DNA from: Streptomyces violaceusniger Tu 4113
GTDB lineage: Bacteria; Actinomycetota; Actinomycetes; Streptomycetales; Streptomycetaceae
Reading direction: 5' to 3'
DNA length: 64,000 nt
Assembly (NCBI RefSeq): GCF_000147815.2
Contig: NC_015957.1
Coordinates: forward strand, 8,494,001-8,558,000
In this document: positions 50,975-59,568 of the stretch, piece by piece
Layout of the letters: every line of letters starts with the position of its first letter
Numbering within the stretch: position 1 is the stretch's first letter
Notes under the pieces: model-generated
The model's input: the letters and a program-made list of their open reading frames with translations, nothing else
Database searches by the model: none
Told to the model about the DNA's origin: nothing
Position numbers and translations under genes: made by a program

Positions 50975-51508
50975 TCACGCCTGGAACTCGGTGAGATCGA
51001 TGGCGCGAACGCGCAGCGGATAGGCATACACCGGGTGCGCCGTCTCTCGCTCGGGCACCATGCCGAGCTTTCGGATGACGTTCTCGGAGGCGTCGTCACC
51101 CATTCGGTTGATGCTGATGATGCGGTCGAGGCCGCGGTCCTGGAGCGCGAACTCCAGCGTGGCGTGGGCGGCTTCGGATGCGTATCCCTGGTCCCAGAAC
51201 TGTGAGCCGAGCCGCCAGCTGATGGCCACGGCGGGCAGTACCTCCGGCAGGAACTCGGGCACGGACAGACCCGTGAAGCCTGCCAGTTCACCCGAGGCCA
51301 GCAGCTCGACGGCGAAGAGTCCGAAGCCCTCCTCGTCCCATTCCTCCTCCCACCGCTCGATGGCCTCTGCCGTATGGTCCAGGTCGCGCACCGAGCCGTC
51401 GTCAATCCAGCGCATGACCCGCGGGTCCGCGTTGATGTCCGCCATCGGCGCGAGGTCGTCCTCATGCCAGCGACGGAGGAGGAGGCGGGGTGTGCGAATC
51501 TCGGTCAT
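50975..51508 (-). CDS. RimJ/RimL-type GNAT acetyltransferase
   Basis: The protein is 177 residues if ATG 51508 is used (AGG 9 bp upstream); 51517 is also in frame. It begins TPRLLLRRWHEDD, typical of the RimJ/RimL N-terminal-amine acetyltransferases. It has ISWRLGSQFWDQGYASEAAHA for the acetyl-CoA motif, then SENVIRKLGMVPER. It is likely to acetylate protein N-termini, polyamines or an antibiotic amine. Confidence 0.88.
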   Translation of the reverse strand: MTEIRTPRLLLRRWHEDDLAPMADINADPRVMRWIDDGSVRDLDHTAEAIERWEEEWDEEGFGLFAVELLASGELAGFTGLSVPEFLPEVLPAVAISWRLGSQFWDQGYASEAAHATLEFALQDRGLDRIISINRMGDDASENVIRKLGMVPERETAHPVYAYPLRVRAIDLTEFQA

Positions 51509-52068
51509 GGCGCCCATCCTGCCGAAGGCGACGGCCGCATCGGTAATCCGGCGCTCGCCCGTGCTGCCGCTCCGGGACGCAAGGCATCAAGCCGAGCCGC
51601 CTGCACCGCACACTGTGACGGGTGAAACATCGGGCCGACGGCCGGGCAGATGACGTGCCACTTCGGCAGCGCGGTCGAGAGGTGAAACGGATCGGTGGCG
51701 GCCTGCCGCAGCACCAAGATCGTTCACGGAATCGCGGTCAGAGCCCTGAAAACGACCAGGGACACTCCTCACCCCACTCCGTCCGGTGCGCAACGGGCTG
51801 GGGGCTCGGCGAGCGACAGGTCGTCGATGAGGAGGTGATGCTCAATGCGCGTACGAGTTGGGTCAGCTCCTCGCGGAAGAGTGTGTCCGGGCTCACCGTC
51901 TGGGTGCGCATATGCCCGTAGATCTCTCGAGGACAGCCTGCCGGACGGCGGTCTGCTCGGCATCGGTATGGGTCGGCCAGGGGCATGAGTTGTTCTGCTC
52001 GATAACGACCCTTTACCTCGGCACTGACGACAGCTCTATCGAGGCGTCGAACGCCAGGGACGCAGCCC
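51509..52068. other. 560-bp region without a supported gene
   Basis: Short frames occur on both strands, but none combines Streptomyces-like third-position GC with a start and ribosome binding site. Its codon patterns and GC are less regular than in flanking genes. The minus strand around 51800-51930 reads in two frames as broken protein-like pieces (TLFREELTQLVRALSI and RIEHHLLIDDLSLAEPP), which may be the eroded remains of a gene. Confidence 0.4.
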
Positions 52069-52485
52069 CTATTCGGTCTCGAGGAGACTCAGCAGCATCC
52101 GACGCAGTTCGGACTGGTCTCGTTCGTCGAGCCGCGCCATCATCGTGGAGAACTCCGAGGCAAGAGCCTCGAGGGCCTTGGCGCGCACGCGCCGCCCCTC
52201 GGAAGTGGTCGTGAGGCGATGGCGGCGCAAGTCGCTCTCGTCGATCTCTCTGCGCACCAGCCCGCGGTCAACGAGGTTCCGCAAGTACGTCGTGACGCTC
52301 GCCTTCGGAAGCATCAGCTTCCGGGTGAGCTCGGCCGGGTACTTGCATGCGTCCACCTCGTCGAGGACGAAGAACTCCTTCGTCTCGAGCCCCAGCTCTT
52401 CGAGCTGCGGGGCGGCGGCGTTCATGACCCTGGTCAGAAGTCGTTGGTTCAACTTCCACAGCTCAGCAGCGTCATCCGTCGGCAT
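52069..52485 (-). CDS. MarR-family regulator
   Basis: The protein is 138 residues. The winged helix is YPAELTRKLMLPKASVTTYLRNLVDRGLVRRE with wing DLRRHRLTTTSEGRRV. It is divergent from the hydrolase gene at 52588 across a compact region with two nested perfect palindromes, so it very probably represses both directions. The natural ligand is unknown. Confidence 0.9.
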   Translation of the reverse strand: MPTDDAAELWKLNQRLLTRVMNAAAPQLEELGLETKEFFVLDEVDACKYPAELTRKLMLPKASVTTYLRNLVDRGLVRREIDESDLRRHRLTTTSEGRRVRAKALEALASEFSTMMARLDERDQSELRRMLLSLLETE

Positions 52486-52515
52486 GGCATTCCTTGAGGT
52501 ATGGTACGGCCTTGC

Positions 52516-52549
52516 GCTAGTTCGGTTTGGAACTAGCTGGAAACCGAAC
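52516..52549. promoter_or_regulatory. Nested palindromes, likely MarR operator
   Basis: GCTAGTTC-GGTTTG-GAACTAGC (52516-52537) is a perfect 8-bp inverted repeat. Overlapping it, GTTCGGTTT (52520-52528) and AAACCGAAC (52541-52549) form a second perfect 9-bp repeat. The two cannot form at once as hairpins, but each can be a dimer site, covering the space between the MarR and hydrolase genes. Confidence 0.75.
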
Positions 52550-52587
52550 AGCTTCGAAGGATTCTACGCGGAAGGCGCTGACCCCTC

Positions 52588-53508
52588 GTGCCACAGCACA
52601 TCTCCATCCCTCGCGGCGCCATCGATCTCGCCGCCGATCTCCACCTCCCCGAGGGCTTCGACGCCGCGGAACCTCGGGCCGCGGTCGTGCTCGCCACGCC
52701 AGGGAGCAGCGTCAAGGAGCAGATAGGTGCGAACTACGCGTCCCGACTCGCCAAGAACGGCTTCGCCGCGCTCACGTTCGACCCGGCCCATCAAGGGCAG
52801 AGCGGTGGACAGCCTCGTGACCTCGAAGATCCTTATCGTCGCGGCGAAGACATCTCCTACGCGATCGACGAACTGAGCACCATTCCAGGCATCGATCCCC
52901 AGCGGATCGGCGCGCTCGGCATCTGCGCCGGCGGCGGCTACGCCGTGCACACGGCTCGCACGGATCACCGCATCAAGGCGATCGCCACCGTCGTCGCCGG
53001 CAACATGGGCGAGTCCTGGCGCGGGCCCGGCTTCTCCCCCAGCGGCCCCGCCGCAACACTCGACGATCTTGCCGCGGCGCGGACGCGGGAGGTCATCGGG
53101 CAAGACCTTCAGCGGGTCAACTGGCTGCCGGACACCCTCGAGGACGCGGCGGCGGCCGGATTCACCGACATCGACACCACTCAGGCGATCACGTACTACC
53201 GAACACCACGAGGCGGCAGCGAGCACTCGACCAACCGTCGCCTTCGCCGCAGCGACTCGCTGCTCCTCGGCTACGACGCCTTCCACCTCGTCGACCGGCT
53301 GCTCACCCAACCGCTCCAGGTGATCGTCGCAGGGCGCCGGGGGAACACCGGCCAGTACGAGGCGGGCATGAAACTGTGGAAGCTGGCCCCCAACCCCATC
53401 GATCTGCTCATCGTCGAAGGCGCCGGACACTACGAGATGTACGACGAGCCCCGATACGTCGACCAGGCAATTGCACGCCTGACAGCCTTCTACAGCGAGT
53501 ATCTGTAG
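52588..53508 (+). CDS. Dienelactone-hydrolase-like alpha/beta hydrolase with Cys nucleophile
   Basis: The protein is 306 residues from GTG 52588. The nucleophile elbow reads GICAGGG, so C113 replaces the usual Ser, as in dienelactone hydrolases. The catalytic His is near the end (EGAGHYEMYDEPR). Other family members act on small esters or lactones. The gene is divergent from the MarR gene and overlaps its operator region, so it should be induced when the MarR ligand is present. It converges with the next gene, 23 bp apart. Confidence 0.88.
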   Translation: MPQHISIPRGAIDLAADLHLPEGFDAAEPRAAVVLATPGSSVKEQIGANYASRLAKNGFAALTFDPAHQGQSGGQPRDLEDPYRRGEDISYAIDELSTIPGIDPQRIGALGICAGGGYAVHTARTDHRIKAIATVVAGNMGESWRGPGFSPSGPAATLDDLAAARTREVIGQDLQRVNWLPDTLEDAAAAGFTDIDTTQAITYYRTPRGGSEHSTNRRLRRSDSLLLGYDAFHLVDRLLTQPLQVIVAGRRGNTGQYEAGMKLWKLAPNPIDLLIVEGAGHYEMYDEPRYVDQAIARLTAFYSEYL

Positions 53509-53531
53509 CCGTTGGCTTGGGGTCGTCGTTG

Positions 53532-54026
53532 CTACCAGGCGTTGTCCGTGCCGAGGAACAGCTCGGCGATCCGCCACTCGCCCCCGGCGTGGTCGAGCCT
53601 GAAGGTGTAGAAGCCGGTCGCGACCACGCCCCCGCTCCCGTTCCCACTCCCGCCCGCGTTCCACGTGAGCATGAGGTAGGCGTGCACCAGCGCCGTATCG
53701 GCGTCCGCGCTGTGGAAGACGACGTTGACCAGATTGTGCCGTCGCTGGTCGGTCTCCGCGTCCATCGCCTCTCGTACGAACGCGAGGATTGCCTCGCGTC
53801 CGGCGACGGGCCCGAGGCCGGTCTCGCCAGCGATCTTGAACGCCCAGGTGGCGTCCTCGGTCAGGACGGCCCCCAGCGCCGCCAGGTCCTGCTGGTCCAG
53901 GGCGAAGGCGTAGCGGGCCAGCGTCTGGTGGACGGCGAGCTGCTCGGCCGGGTCGAGGGCCACCTTTCCCGGGCGGATCGCGGCGAGGTGGGCGCTTCCC
54001 CAGCCGGGCGCGGCCTTCGCGCTCAT
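53532..54026 (-). CDS. SnoaL-like NTF2-fold protein
   Basis: The protein is 164 residues. The cone-shaped alpha+beta barrel features are LARYAFALDQQDLAALGAVLTED and the C-terminal WRIAELFLGTDN. SnoaL-like proteins are either polyketide cyclases or small hydratases. No polyketide genes are nearby, so its role is open. Its start overlaps the stop of the upstream quinone oxidoreductase by 4 bp, so the two are made together. Confidence 0.85.
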   Translation of the reverse strand: MSAKAAPGWGSAHLAAIRPGKVALDPAEQLAVHQTLARYAFALDQQDLAALGAVLTEDATWAFKIAGETGLGPVAGREAILAFVREAMDAETDQRRHNLVNVVFHSADADTALVHAYLMLTWNAGGSGNGSGGVVATGFYTFRLDHAGGEWRIAELFLGTDNAW

Positions 54027-55054
54027 GCGGCCGTCAGGACGATCTTGCCCTGGAGATGTCCCTGGGCAGCTCGCTCGTGCGCCGCACGGGCGTCCTCGAG
54101 CGGGAAGGTGCTGTCGATCGCCACGCGGATCGTGCCGTCCGCGAGCAGGCGCCCGATCTCGGCGAGCTGCGCGCCGTTCGAGCGGACCTGGGCGGCCGTG
54201 ACCGTGACACCCAGCTTCGCGTTCTCCTCGTCGTCGAACTCGCCGAAGTACACCGGGTAGAGGGACCCGCCGCGCTTGAGGGTGCGCAGGAAGCGCCTGC
54301 TGTCGGGGCCCCCGACGGTGTCCAGCACGAGATCGACGTCACGGACGACGTCCTCGGGCCGCTTCTTGGTGTAGTCGATGAACTCGTCGGCGCCGAGCTC
54401 GCGCAGGACCGTCTCGTGGGCGCCGGAGGCCACGGCGATGACGCGGGCTCCCTTCCACTTGGCGAGCTGGAGAGCGAGGTGCCCCACGCCACCGGCGGCG
54501 CCGTTGACGAGCACCGTCTTCTCGCTGTCGAGTGCCATCGGGCGGTGCTGGGCCGCCTGGAACGGCGAGGGGTGGTCGTGCCCGAGCTCGATCAGGAACT
54601 GCCACGCCGTCAGCCCCGACATGGCCAGGGCGGCGGCGTGCGCGTGGTCGACGCCGGCCGGCTTGGGGGCGAAGTCGGATGCCGGTGCGGTGACGTACTC
54701 GGCGTAGGCGCCGGCCTGGAGCGCGGTGGGGAAGCGCAGCAGGCCGAACACCTCGTCTCCGGCCGCGAAGCCCTCGCCGTCGGCGACATCGGCGGCGACG
54801 GCTTCCACGACGCCCGAGACGTCGGTCCCCGGAATCAGGGGGAGATTCATCGGGGGCTTCAGCTCGGCCGGTACGTCGGGCATTCCCTCGCGGGCGTACC
54901 AGTCAGGCGGGTTGACGCCGACCGCGTGGACGCGGACGAGCACCTCGCCCGGCCCCGGTCCGGGAACGGGCACCTCCTCGTGACGCAGCACCTGGGGGCC
55001 GCCGAACTCGTGCAGCCGGATCGCCTTCATGGTCTGTGCGGTCTGTGTGGGCAC
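54023..55054 (-). CDS. Zinc-independent MDR quinone oxidoreductase
   Basis: The protein is 343 residues from GTG 55054, preceded by CAGGAGAG; the internal ATG 55030 would drop eight residues. The MDR fold has GTDVSGVVEAVA, the NADP-binding motif VNGAAGGVGHLALQLAKW and a VLDTVGGPDS loop. No catalytic zinc cysteines are visible, so it is of the quinone oxidoreductase/crotonyl-CoA-like type. It is divergent from a TetR gene with inverted repeats in between and coupled to the NTF2-fold gene. Confidence 0.9.
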   Translation of the reverse strand: MPTQTAQTMKAIRLHEFGGPQVLRHEEVPVPGPGPGEVLVRVHAVGVNPPDWYAREGMPDVPAELKPPMNLPLIPGTDVSGVVEAVAADVADGEGFAAGDEVFGLLRFPTALQAGAYAEYVTAPASDFAPKPAGVDHAHAAALAMSGLTAWQFLIELGHDHPSPFQAAQHRPMALDSEKTVLVNGAAGGVGHLALQLAKWKGARVIAVASGAHETVLRELGADEFIDYTKKRPEDVVRDVDLVLDTVGGPDSRRFLRTLKRGGSLYPVYFGEFDDEENAKLGVTVTAAQVRSNGAQLAEIGRLLADGTIRVAIDSTFPLEDARAAHERAAQGHLQGKIVLTAA

Positions 55055-55102
55055 AGCTCTCTCCTGCGTCTCCCCGAGGGGTAAACTAAGTGAACCACAG
55101 AT

Positions 55103-55150
55103 CCGTTTTTCCGGACCAGTGATCCGATTATACGGGTCAGTGATCCGGAT
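55103..55150. promoter_or_regulatory. TetR operator cluster
   Basis: The divergent region has ATCCG repeats arranged as GGACCAGTGATCC, GATCCGATTATACGGGTC (imperfect inverted) and CAGTGATCCG twice (from 55117 and from 55138). Their nesting just upstream of the TetR start (55167) makes this a strong operator candidate controlling both directions. Confidence 0.6.
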
Positions 55151-55166
55151 ATTCAAGGGAGGGCAG

Positions 55167-55721
55167 ATGAGGGCGGATGCCCAGGCCAACCATGACCGTC
55201 TGCTGGCCGTCGCCGGCGCCGTCATCACCGAGCAGGGCGTCGACGCGTCGATGCGCGATATCGCCCGCCGGGCCGGGGTGGGGCTGGCGACGCTGTTGCG
55301 CCACTTCCCGACCCGGGAGGCGCTGCTCGAGGCCCTGCTCCGCACGAGCTTCGACGAGCTGACGGCGCGGGCGGCCGAGGTCGAGACCACGAGCTCGCCC
55401 CAGGACGCGGTGATGTTGTGGCTGCGCGACTTCGTCGCGTGCACGAAGAACTACCGCGGCGTGGTGACGGCGATGGTGAAAGCGATCGAGGACCCCGAAT
55501 CCGCGCTCCACACCTCCTGCGTCACGATGCGCGGGGCCGGCACCCGGCTCCTCAACCGCGCCCAGGCCGCGGGCGTGGCGCGGACCGACATCGACGGCGC
55601 CGACCTCTTCGCCCTGGCCTCGTCGCTCGCCTGGCTCGGCGACCAGCCCGGGCTCGAGGCGCGCGCCGAGCACCTCTTCGGGGTGGTGGTGAGCGCGATC
55701 CTTACGGATCGAGCGGTGTGA
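55167..55721 (+). CDS. TetR-family regulator
   Basis: The protein is 184 residues from ATG 55167 (GGGAGGG upstream). The N-terminal HTH is ANHDRLLAVAGAVITEQGVDASMRDIARRAGVGLATLLRHFPTREALLEAL split over residues 8-55, and the C-terminal ligand domain is all-helical (TAMVKAIEDPES). It is the likely repressor of the divergent quinone oxidoreductase/NTF2 operon through the repeats at 55103-55150. Confidence 0.9.
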   Translation: MRADAQANHDRLLAVAGAVITEQGVDASMRDIARRAGVGLATLLRHFPTREALLEALLRTSFDELTARAAEVETTSSPQDAVMLWLRDFVACTKNYRGVVTAMVKAIEDPESALHTSCVTMRGAGTRLLNRAQAAGVARTDIDGADLFALASSLAWLGDQPGLEARAEHLFGVVVSAILTDRAV

Positions 55722-55736
55722 CGCCGGAGGCGGCGC

Positions 55737-55813
55737 CCGTACCCGCACCGGGACCCGCAGCCGCACCCGCACCCGCACCCGGACCCGCAGCCGCACCCGG
55801 ACCCGCGCCCGGG
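55737..55813. repeat. CCCGCA/CCCGGA hexamer array
   Basis: Twelve or so tandem six-base units (CCCGCA, CCCGGA, GCCGCA variants) fill the gap after the TetR stop. The array reads Pro/Ala/Gly-rich in any frame and is a simple repeat rather than a gene. Confidence 0.75.
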
Positions 55814-55919
55814 GAAGTGCGGCGCCGAAGCATGCGCCGCGGCCGGTACGGGCGGCGCGTACGACGGCGCGGTGTCCTCACCGGCACCCGCGCCCGCGCC
55901 CCCGCCGACCACACACCTC

Positions 55920-56891
55920 TCAGGCGGCGAACGCGTCCACGCCGGTCAGCTCGGCGGACAGTGCCCACAGGCGGGCGGCCTGCTCCGGGTCCATGGCCCA
56001 CTCCTTGACGCCGACCCGGGAGCCGTCCGCCGGGGCGGGCTCGGCGATATCGCAGTCGTCCAGGTAGACGCCGCCCATGCCGTTGAGCTGGGGGGAGGTC
56101 GCCGCCCACACCTGCGTGGCCGCACCCTGCTCCGGTGTCTTGAACGCCTCGGGGTGGAGCAGGTTGCCGTCCGCGTCGATCCAGCCCCGCTCCACCATCT
56201 CCTCCTTCGGCAGATGCCGCTGAAGCGGAGTGAGGATGCCACCGGGGTGCAGCGAGAAGGCCCGCACGCCCCGCTCCCGGCCGAGGCGGTCGAGGTGCAC
56301 GGCGAACAGCGCGTTGGCTGTCTTGGCCTGGCCGTACGCCTCCCACTTGTCGTAGCCGTGGCGCCAGTGGACGTCGTCCCAGCGGACGGGGGAGGCATGG
56401 TGGCCGGTGGAGGAGACCGAGACGACGCGGGCGCCGCCCGGCTCGATCGCCGGCCACAGTCGGTTGACGAGGGCGAAGTGGCCGAGGTGGTTGGTGGCGA
56501 ACTGGGCCTCCCAGCCCGGCCCGACCCGGGTCTCGGGGCAGGCCATGATTCCCGCGCTGTCGATGACGATGTCCAGGGTCCGGCCCGAGGCGAGGAACCG
56601 CTCGGCGAAGCCGCGCACGCTGTCCAGGTCGCCGAGGTCGAGTTCGTCCACCTCGACACCGTCGATCCCGGCCAGGCCCTCCTGCGCCGCGCCGACCCGG
56701 CGGGCCGGGACCACGACACGGGCGCCGGCCTTCGTCAGTGCGCGCGTGGTCTCGACGCCGATGCCCGAGTAGCCGCCCGTCACCAGGGCGAGCCGACCGG
56801 TGAGGTCGATGCCCGCGAGGACGTCGTCGGCGGTGCTCCGGGCGCCGAAACCCGAACCGATCTTGTGCTGGGGTGTGGTGCTGTCGCTCAT
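55920..56891 (-). CDS. Short-chain dehydrogenase (retinol dehydrogenase-like)
   Basis: The protein is 323 residues. The nucleotide-binding motif is TGGYSGIGVETTRAL, then IDSAGIMACPE in place of NNAG, and the catalytic YGQAKTAN with Tyr and Lys. There is a short Ser-rich N-terminus and a C-terminal extension with the extra VYLDDCDIAEP region. The family oxidises or reduces hydroxy/keto groups of lipids or terpenoids. No divergent regulator is adjacent. Confidence 0.9.
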   Translation of the reverse strand: MSDSTTPQHKIGSGFGARSTADDVLAGIDLTGRLALVTGGYSGIGVETTRALTKAGARVVVPARRVGAAQEGLAGIDGVEVDELDLGDLDSVRGFAERFLASGRTLDIVIDSAGIMACPETRVGPGWEAQFATNHLGHFALVNRLWPAIEPGGARVVSVSSTGHHASPVRWDDVHWRHGYDKWEAYGQAKTANALFAVHLDRLGRERGVRAFSLHPGGILTPLQRHLPKEEMVERGWIDADGNLLHPEAFKTPEQGAATQVWAATSPQLNGMGGVYLDDCDIAEPAPADGSRVGVKEWAMDPEQAARLWALSAELTGVDAFAA

Positions 56892-57102
56892 GGCCGCACG
56901 CTACGGATTCGAGTGCGCTCGAAGTCAAGCGCGGCCCGCGGCGGTGGCCCGGACAGGCCGCGAACGAGGAAGCGGCCCCGACCGGACGGACGAATCGTGC
57001 CCGCACGACGTGCCCTTCCGGCGGGCCCCACTGAAGCTCCTCTGGCCGTGGCCCGTCAATGCTCGCCGTCAGCCCGAAGTGACCACGACGGTGCTGTGGA
57101 GG

Positions 57103-57327
57103 TCAGGCGGATAGAGGCACCATACTCACCGCGCGGTAGTCGTACCCGTCCTGTTTGAAGCCGGGGGCTTCCCACTCGAGGTCCACCTGCTGTCCGGGCG
57201 ACAGCGTGCGGAAGCCGGTCACCTGGATATCGGAGAAGTGGCCGAAGCAGCCGCCCGGCGTCTCGGGCGAGTCGAGCACGCCCCAGCCTTCCTCATCGCT
57301 CCACTCACGGACCGTCGCAGTCACCAT
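57103..57327 (-). CDS. Cold-shock-domain-like small protein
   Basis: The protein is 74 residues. It follows the OB-fold pattern of CspA: MVTATVREWSDEEGWGVLDSP in place of the KGFGFI RNP1 motif, then GGCFGHFSDIQ for the VFVHFS RNP2, then GQQVDLEWEAP. The aromatic residues that stack RNA bases are only partly conserved, so it is a divergent cold-shock relative that may bind nucleic acid weakly. Confidence 0.8.
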   Translation of the reverse strand: MVTATVREWSDEEGWGVLDSPETPGGCFGHFSDIQVTGFRTLSPGQQVDLEWEAPGFKQDGYDYRAVSMVPLSA

Positions 57328-57386
57328 GGGGGAACCCTACGGCTTCCGCCCGGGCCCGGGGCGGCCCCGGCCGTCGATGGTTTCGG

Positions 57387-57986
57387 TCACGCCCGCAATG
57401 CGTCGACCGCGGTGTCGATGGCGGCCAGGGCCGCCGTCCTGTCGAGACCTGCCCTCGATACGAGCGAGAGCCCTTGGACGATGTACAGCAGTAGCTGGGC
57501 CTGGGCCTCGGGGTGGGTGCTGTCAGTGACTTCTCCGGTGGCCTGCGCGCGGCGGAGTGCGTCGGTGACGATGTCGGTGAACCGGCGATATGAGCGGGTG
57601 ACGATTTCCGTGGCTTCGCTGTCGTGGGGTACGAGTTCGGCGGTGGTGTTGCCGACCAGACAGCCGTGCGGTACGCCCACGTCGGAGATCAGTTCGTCCA
57701 GGCGTGCTGGGTGGGTCAGGATCTCGCGCAGCGCCGGCAGGAGTGGGGCGGTGTCGAGCGCGGTGATCAGGTGCCGCTCGTACACATCCCAGTAGAGCCT
57801 GACGGCATCGAGGTAGAAGCGGCGCTTGTCGCCGAACGTTCCGTAGAGGCTGCCGCGCTCGACGGCCAGCGCGTCGACCAGGTCCTGGATCGATGTCGCC
57901 CCGTATCCCCGGGACCAGAACAGCTCAAGTGCGCGCGCCAGCGTCTGGTCCTTGTCGAACTCGCGGGGGCGTCCGGTTCGTGCCAC
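57387..57986 (-). CDS. TetR-family regulator
   Basis: The protein is 199 residues from GTG 57986 (beginning VARTGRPREFD, a usual TetR opening). The HTH is LARALELFWSRGYGATSIQDLVDALAVERGSLYGTFGDK split over residues 15-55; the rest is a helical ligand domain. The palindrome at 58002-58027, only 16 bp before the start, is its probable operator, and the divergent SDR gene at 58191 the likely target. Confidence 0.9.
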   Translation of the reverse strand: MARTGRPREFDKDQTLARALELFWSRGYGATSIQDLVDALAVERGSLYGTFGDKRRFYLDAVRLYWDVYERHLITALDTAPLLPALREILTHPARLDELISDVGVPHGCLVGNTTAELVPHDSEATEIVTRSYRRFTDIVTDALRRAQATGEVTDSTHPEAQAQLLLYIVQGLSLVSRAGLDRTAALAAIDTAVDALRA

Positions 57987-58001
57987 CTGGCCGAGACTAC
58001 A

Positions 58002-58027
58002 ACTTCTTGACAGGGCGTTCAAGAAGT
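58002..58027. promoter_or_regulatory. TetR operator
   Basis: ACTTCTTGA and TCAAGAAGT form a perfect 9-bp inverted repeat with an 8-bp spacer. It lies next to the TetR start and 164 bp upstream of the SDR start. Confidence 0.75.
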
Positions 58028-58190
58028 CATAGCTTCGCCATCACATGACTTTTGGAACGGCCGCACAGAAGTCGACGGATTTCTCCATCGAGGTCGGCTG
58101 GCGGCCGAATGGTGCCTGCCTCGTGCTGACGGGACAGTCCGTCAGCGTTGTCAATCTCGCGCCTCGGCGCCAAGTAAGGAGAATCAGTTC

Positions 58191-58940
58191 ATGGGTCGTC
58201 TTGAGGGAAAGCACGCACTGATCACAGGGGGAACGAGCGGCATTGGCCTTGAGACGGCCCGTGAGTTCCTCGCCGAGGGAGCGTCTGTCGCGATCACCGG
58301 CCGCTCGCAGGAAAGATTGGACGAGGCCGCCCGGCAATTGGAGGGTCCGCTGCTGCCCATCGTCAGCGACGCCGGCGGCGTACCCGGCCAGGCGGCGCTC
58401 GCATCGCGGCTGCAGGCGGAATGGCCAAAGCTCGACATCCTGATGAGCAACGCCGCCGACATCACCCATCTCCCGATCGAGGAATGGACCGAGGAGGCAT
58501 TCGACAGGCTCCTCGCAACCAATCTCAAATCGCCGTTTTTCCTGATCAGAGATCTGTTGCCGCTCTTCTCGCAGCAATCCTCGATCATTCTCGTCGGTTC
58601 GGTTTCCGCTTTCATCGGACACGAGAATGCGACGGTCTACGGTGCGGCCAAGGCGGGCCTGCTGTCCTATACTCGCGGGCTGACCTATGAGTTGAAAGAT
58701 CGGGGTGTCCGTGTCAACGGACTGAGCCCGGGGCCGACTGTCACCAATGCGTTCAAGCCGCTTGGTTCCGAGCGCCAAGCCGCCATCTACGAGGAACTTC
58801 GGCGGACCGTGCCCCTCCATCGCCTAGGGACCGCCACCGAGATGGCGAAGGCAGCCGTCTATCTCGCCTCGGACGAGTCCGCCTACACCGCCGGCACCGT
58901 GCTGCGCGTCGATGGCGGCATCGGGGAGCTTGCCTACTAG
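58191..58940 (+). CDS. Classical SDR with foreign-looking codon use
   Basis: The protein is 249 residues. TGGTSGIGLETA is the nucleotide motif, SNAADIT follows, and YGAAKAG is the catalytic motif; SPGPTVTNAFKPLG is typical of 3-oxoacyl-ACP reductase-like SDRs. Many codons end in A or T (TTG, AAT, AAA, GTT, TAT), unlike the G/C-ending codons of every neighbour. The gene sits between a TetR gene and a transposable element remnant, so recent gain from a lower-GC donor is likely. AGGAGA precedes the ATG. Confidence 0.9.
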   Translation: MGRLEGKHALITGGTSGIGLETAREFLAEGASVAITGRSQERLDEAARQLEGPLLPIVSDAGGVPGQAALASRLQAEWPKLDILMSNAADITHLPIEEWTEEAFDRLLATNLKSPFFLIRDLLPLFSQQSSIILVGSVSAFIGHENATVYGAAKAGLLSYTRGLTYELKDRGVRVNGLSPGPTVTNAFKPLGSERQAAIYEELRRTVPLHRLGTATEMAKAAVYLASDESAYTAGTVLRVDGGIGELAY

Positions 58941-58956
58941 GCCTGGGCACTGGGCA

Positions 58957-59388
58957 CTAGGTGTGCTGTCCGGAGAGGTTGGCGACGCGGCTGGCTGGGG
59001 TGTGGCCGCTGATTCCGGTGTGGGGTCGGTGGTAGTTGTACCAGTCCAGCCAGTCGGGAAACGCTGCCTGGCGTTCGCTTTCTGAGGTGTAGGGCTGCTG
59101 GTAGGCCCATTCGTCCAGCAGGGCGCGGTGGAAGCGTTCGACTTTGCCGTTTGTCTGCGGGCGCCAGGGGCGGGTCCAGCGAGGGCTGATGCCCAGATCA
59201 CGGCAGGTCTGCCGCCAGGTGTTCTTGCTGTAGGCCCAGGCGTTGTCCGTCAGCACCCGCTCGACGGTGGTGTGGCTGACCTGGAACCGTTCAGCGGCCC
59301 GCCGCAGCGGCCAGCCGTCCTCGACGACGCACCGGGCCGGACGCAGCCTGCCGGTCGGAGCCATCGGGGCGTTACGGTGGATCAACGA
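58957..59388 (-). pseudogene. IS481-family transposase, fused N- and C-terminal remnants
   Basis: The frame joins the N-terminal HTH part (HRNAPMAPTGRLRPARCVVE ... RAAERFQVSHTT) directly to the C-terminal integrase core (VERVLTDNAWAYSKNTWRQ ... NGKVERFHRALLDEW, HRPHTGISGHTP). About 150-200 residues between them, including the first catalytic Asp, are lost, so it cannot be active. The stop TAG uses bases of the flanking target duplication. An in-frame extension to 59457 has no support. Confidence 0.85.
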
Positions 59389-59505
59389 GGGCCTCCTGGG
59401 CGTCGGCGGTAGGTGTCGCAATCTCCACCGAAACCAGAAGGCCCTCGCCCCGTTCAAGCACCCCTCACGGCGAGTCGCCCGTCACCAACGTCCCCGGACA
59501 GCACA
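58962..59505 (-). mobile_element. Internally deleted IS481-type element with 6-bp target duplication
   Basis: The element starts TGTGCTGTCCGG on the left and ends with the complement CCGGACAGCACA at 59494-59505; the inverted ends continue with matches for about 25 bp. It is flanked by ACTAGG at 58956-58961 and again at 59506-59511, a 6-bp target duplication. Its length is 544 bp, roughly half a normal IS481 member, because the middle of the transposase is missing. It is a non-autonomous derivative. Confidence 0.9.
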
Positions 59506-59568
59506 ACTAGGCCGTGCCGTGGTTGTGACAAGCCGTCATACGGAACCGACCAGGGCGGCGCATGGGCG

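Noticed and set aside
51509..52068. Hidden gene in the 560-bp gap
   Set aside because: Two partial protein-like frames exist but neither continues; I left it as an unexplained gap.
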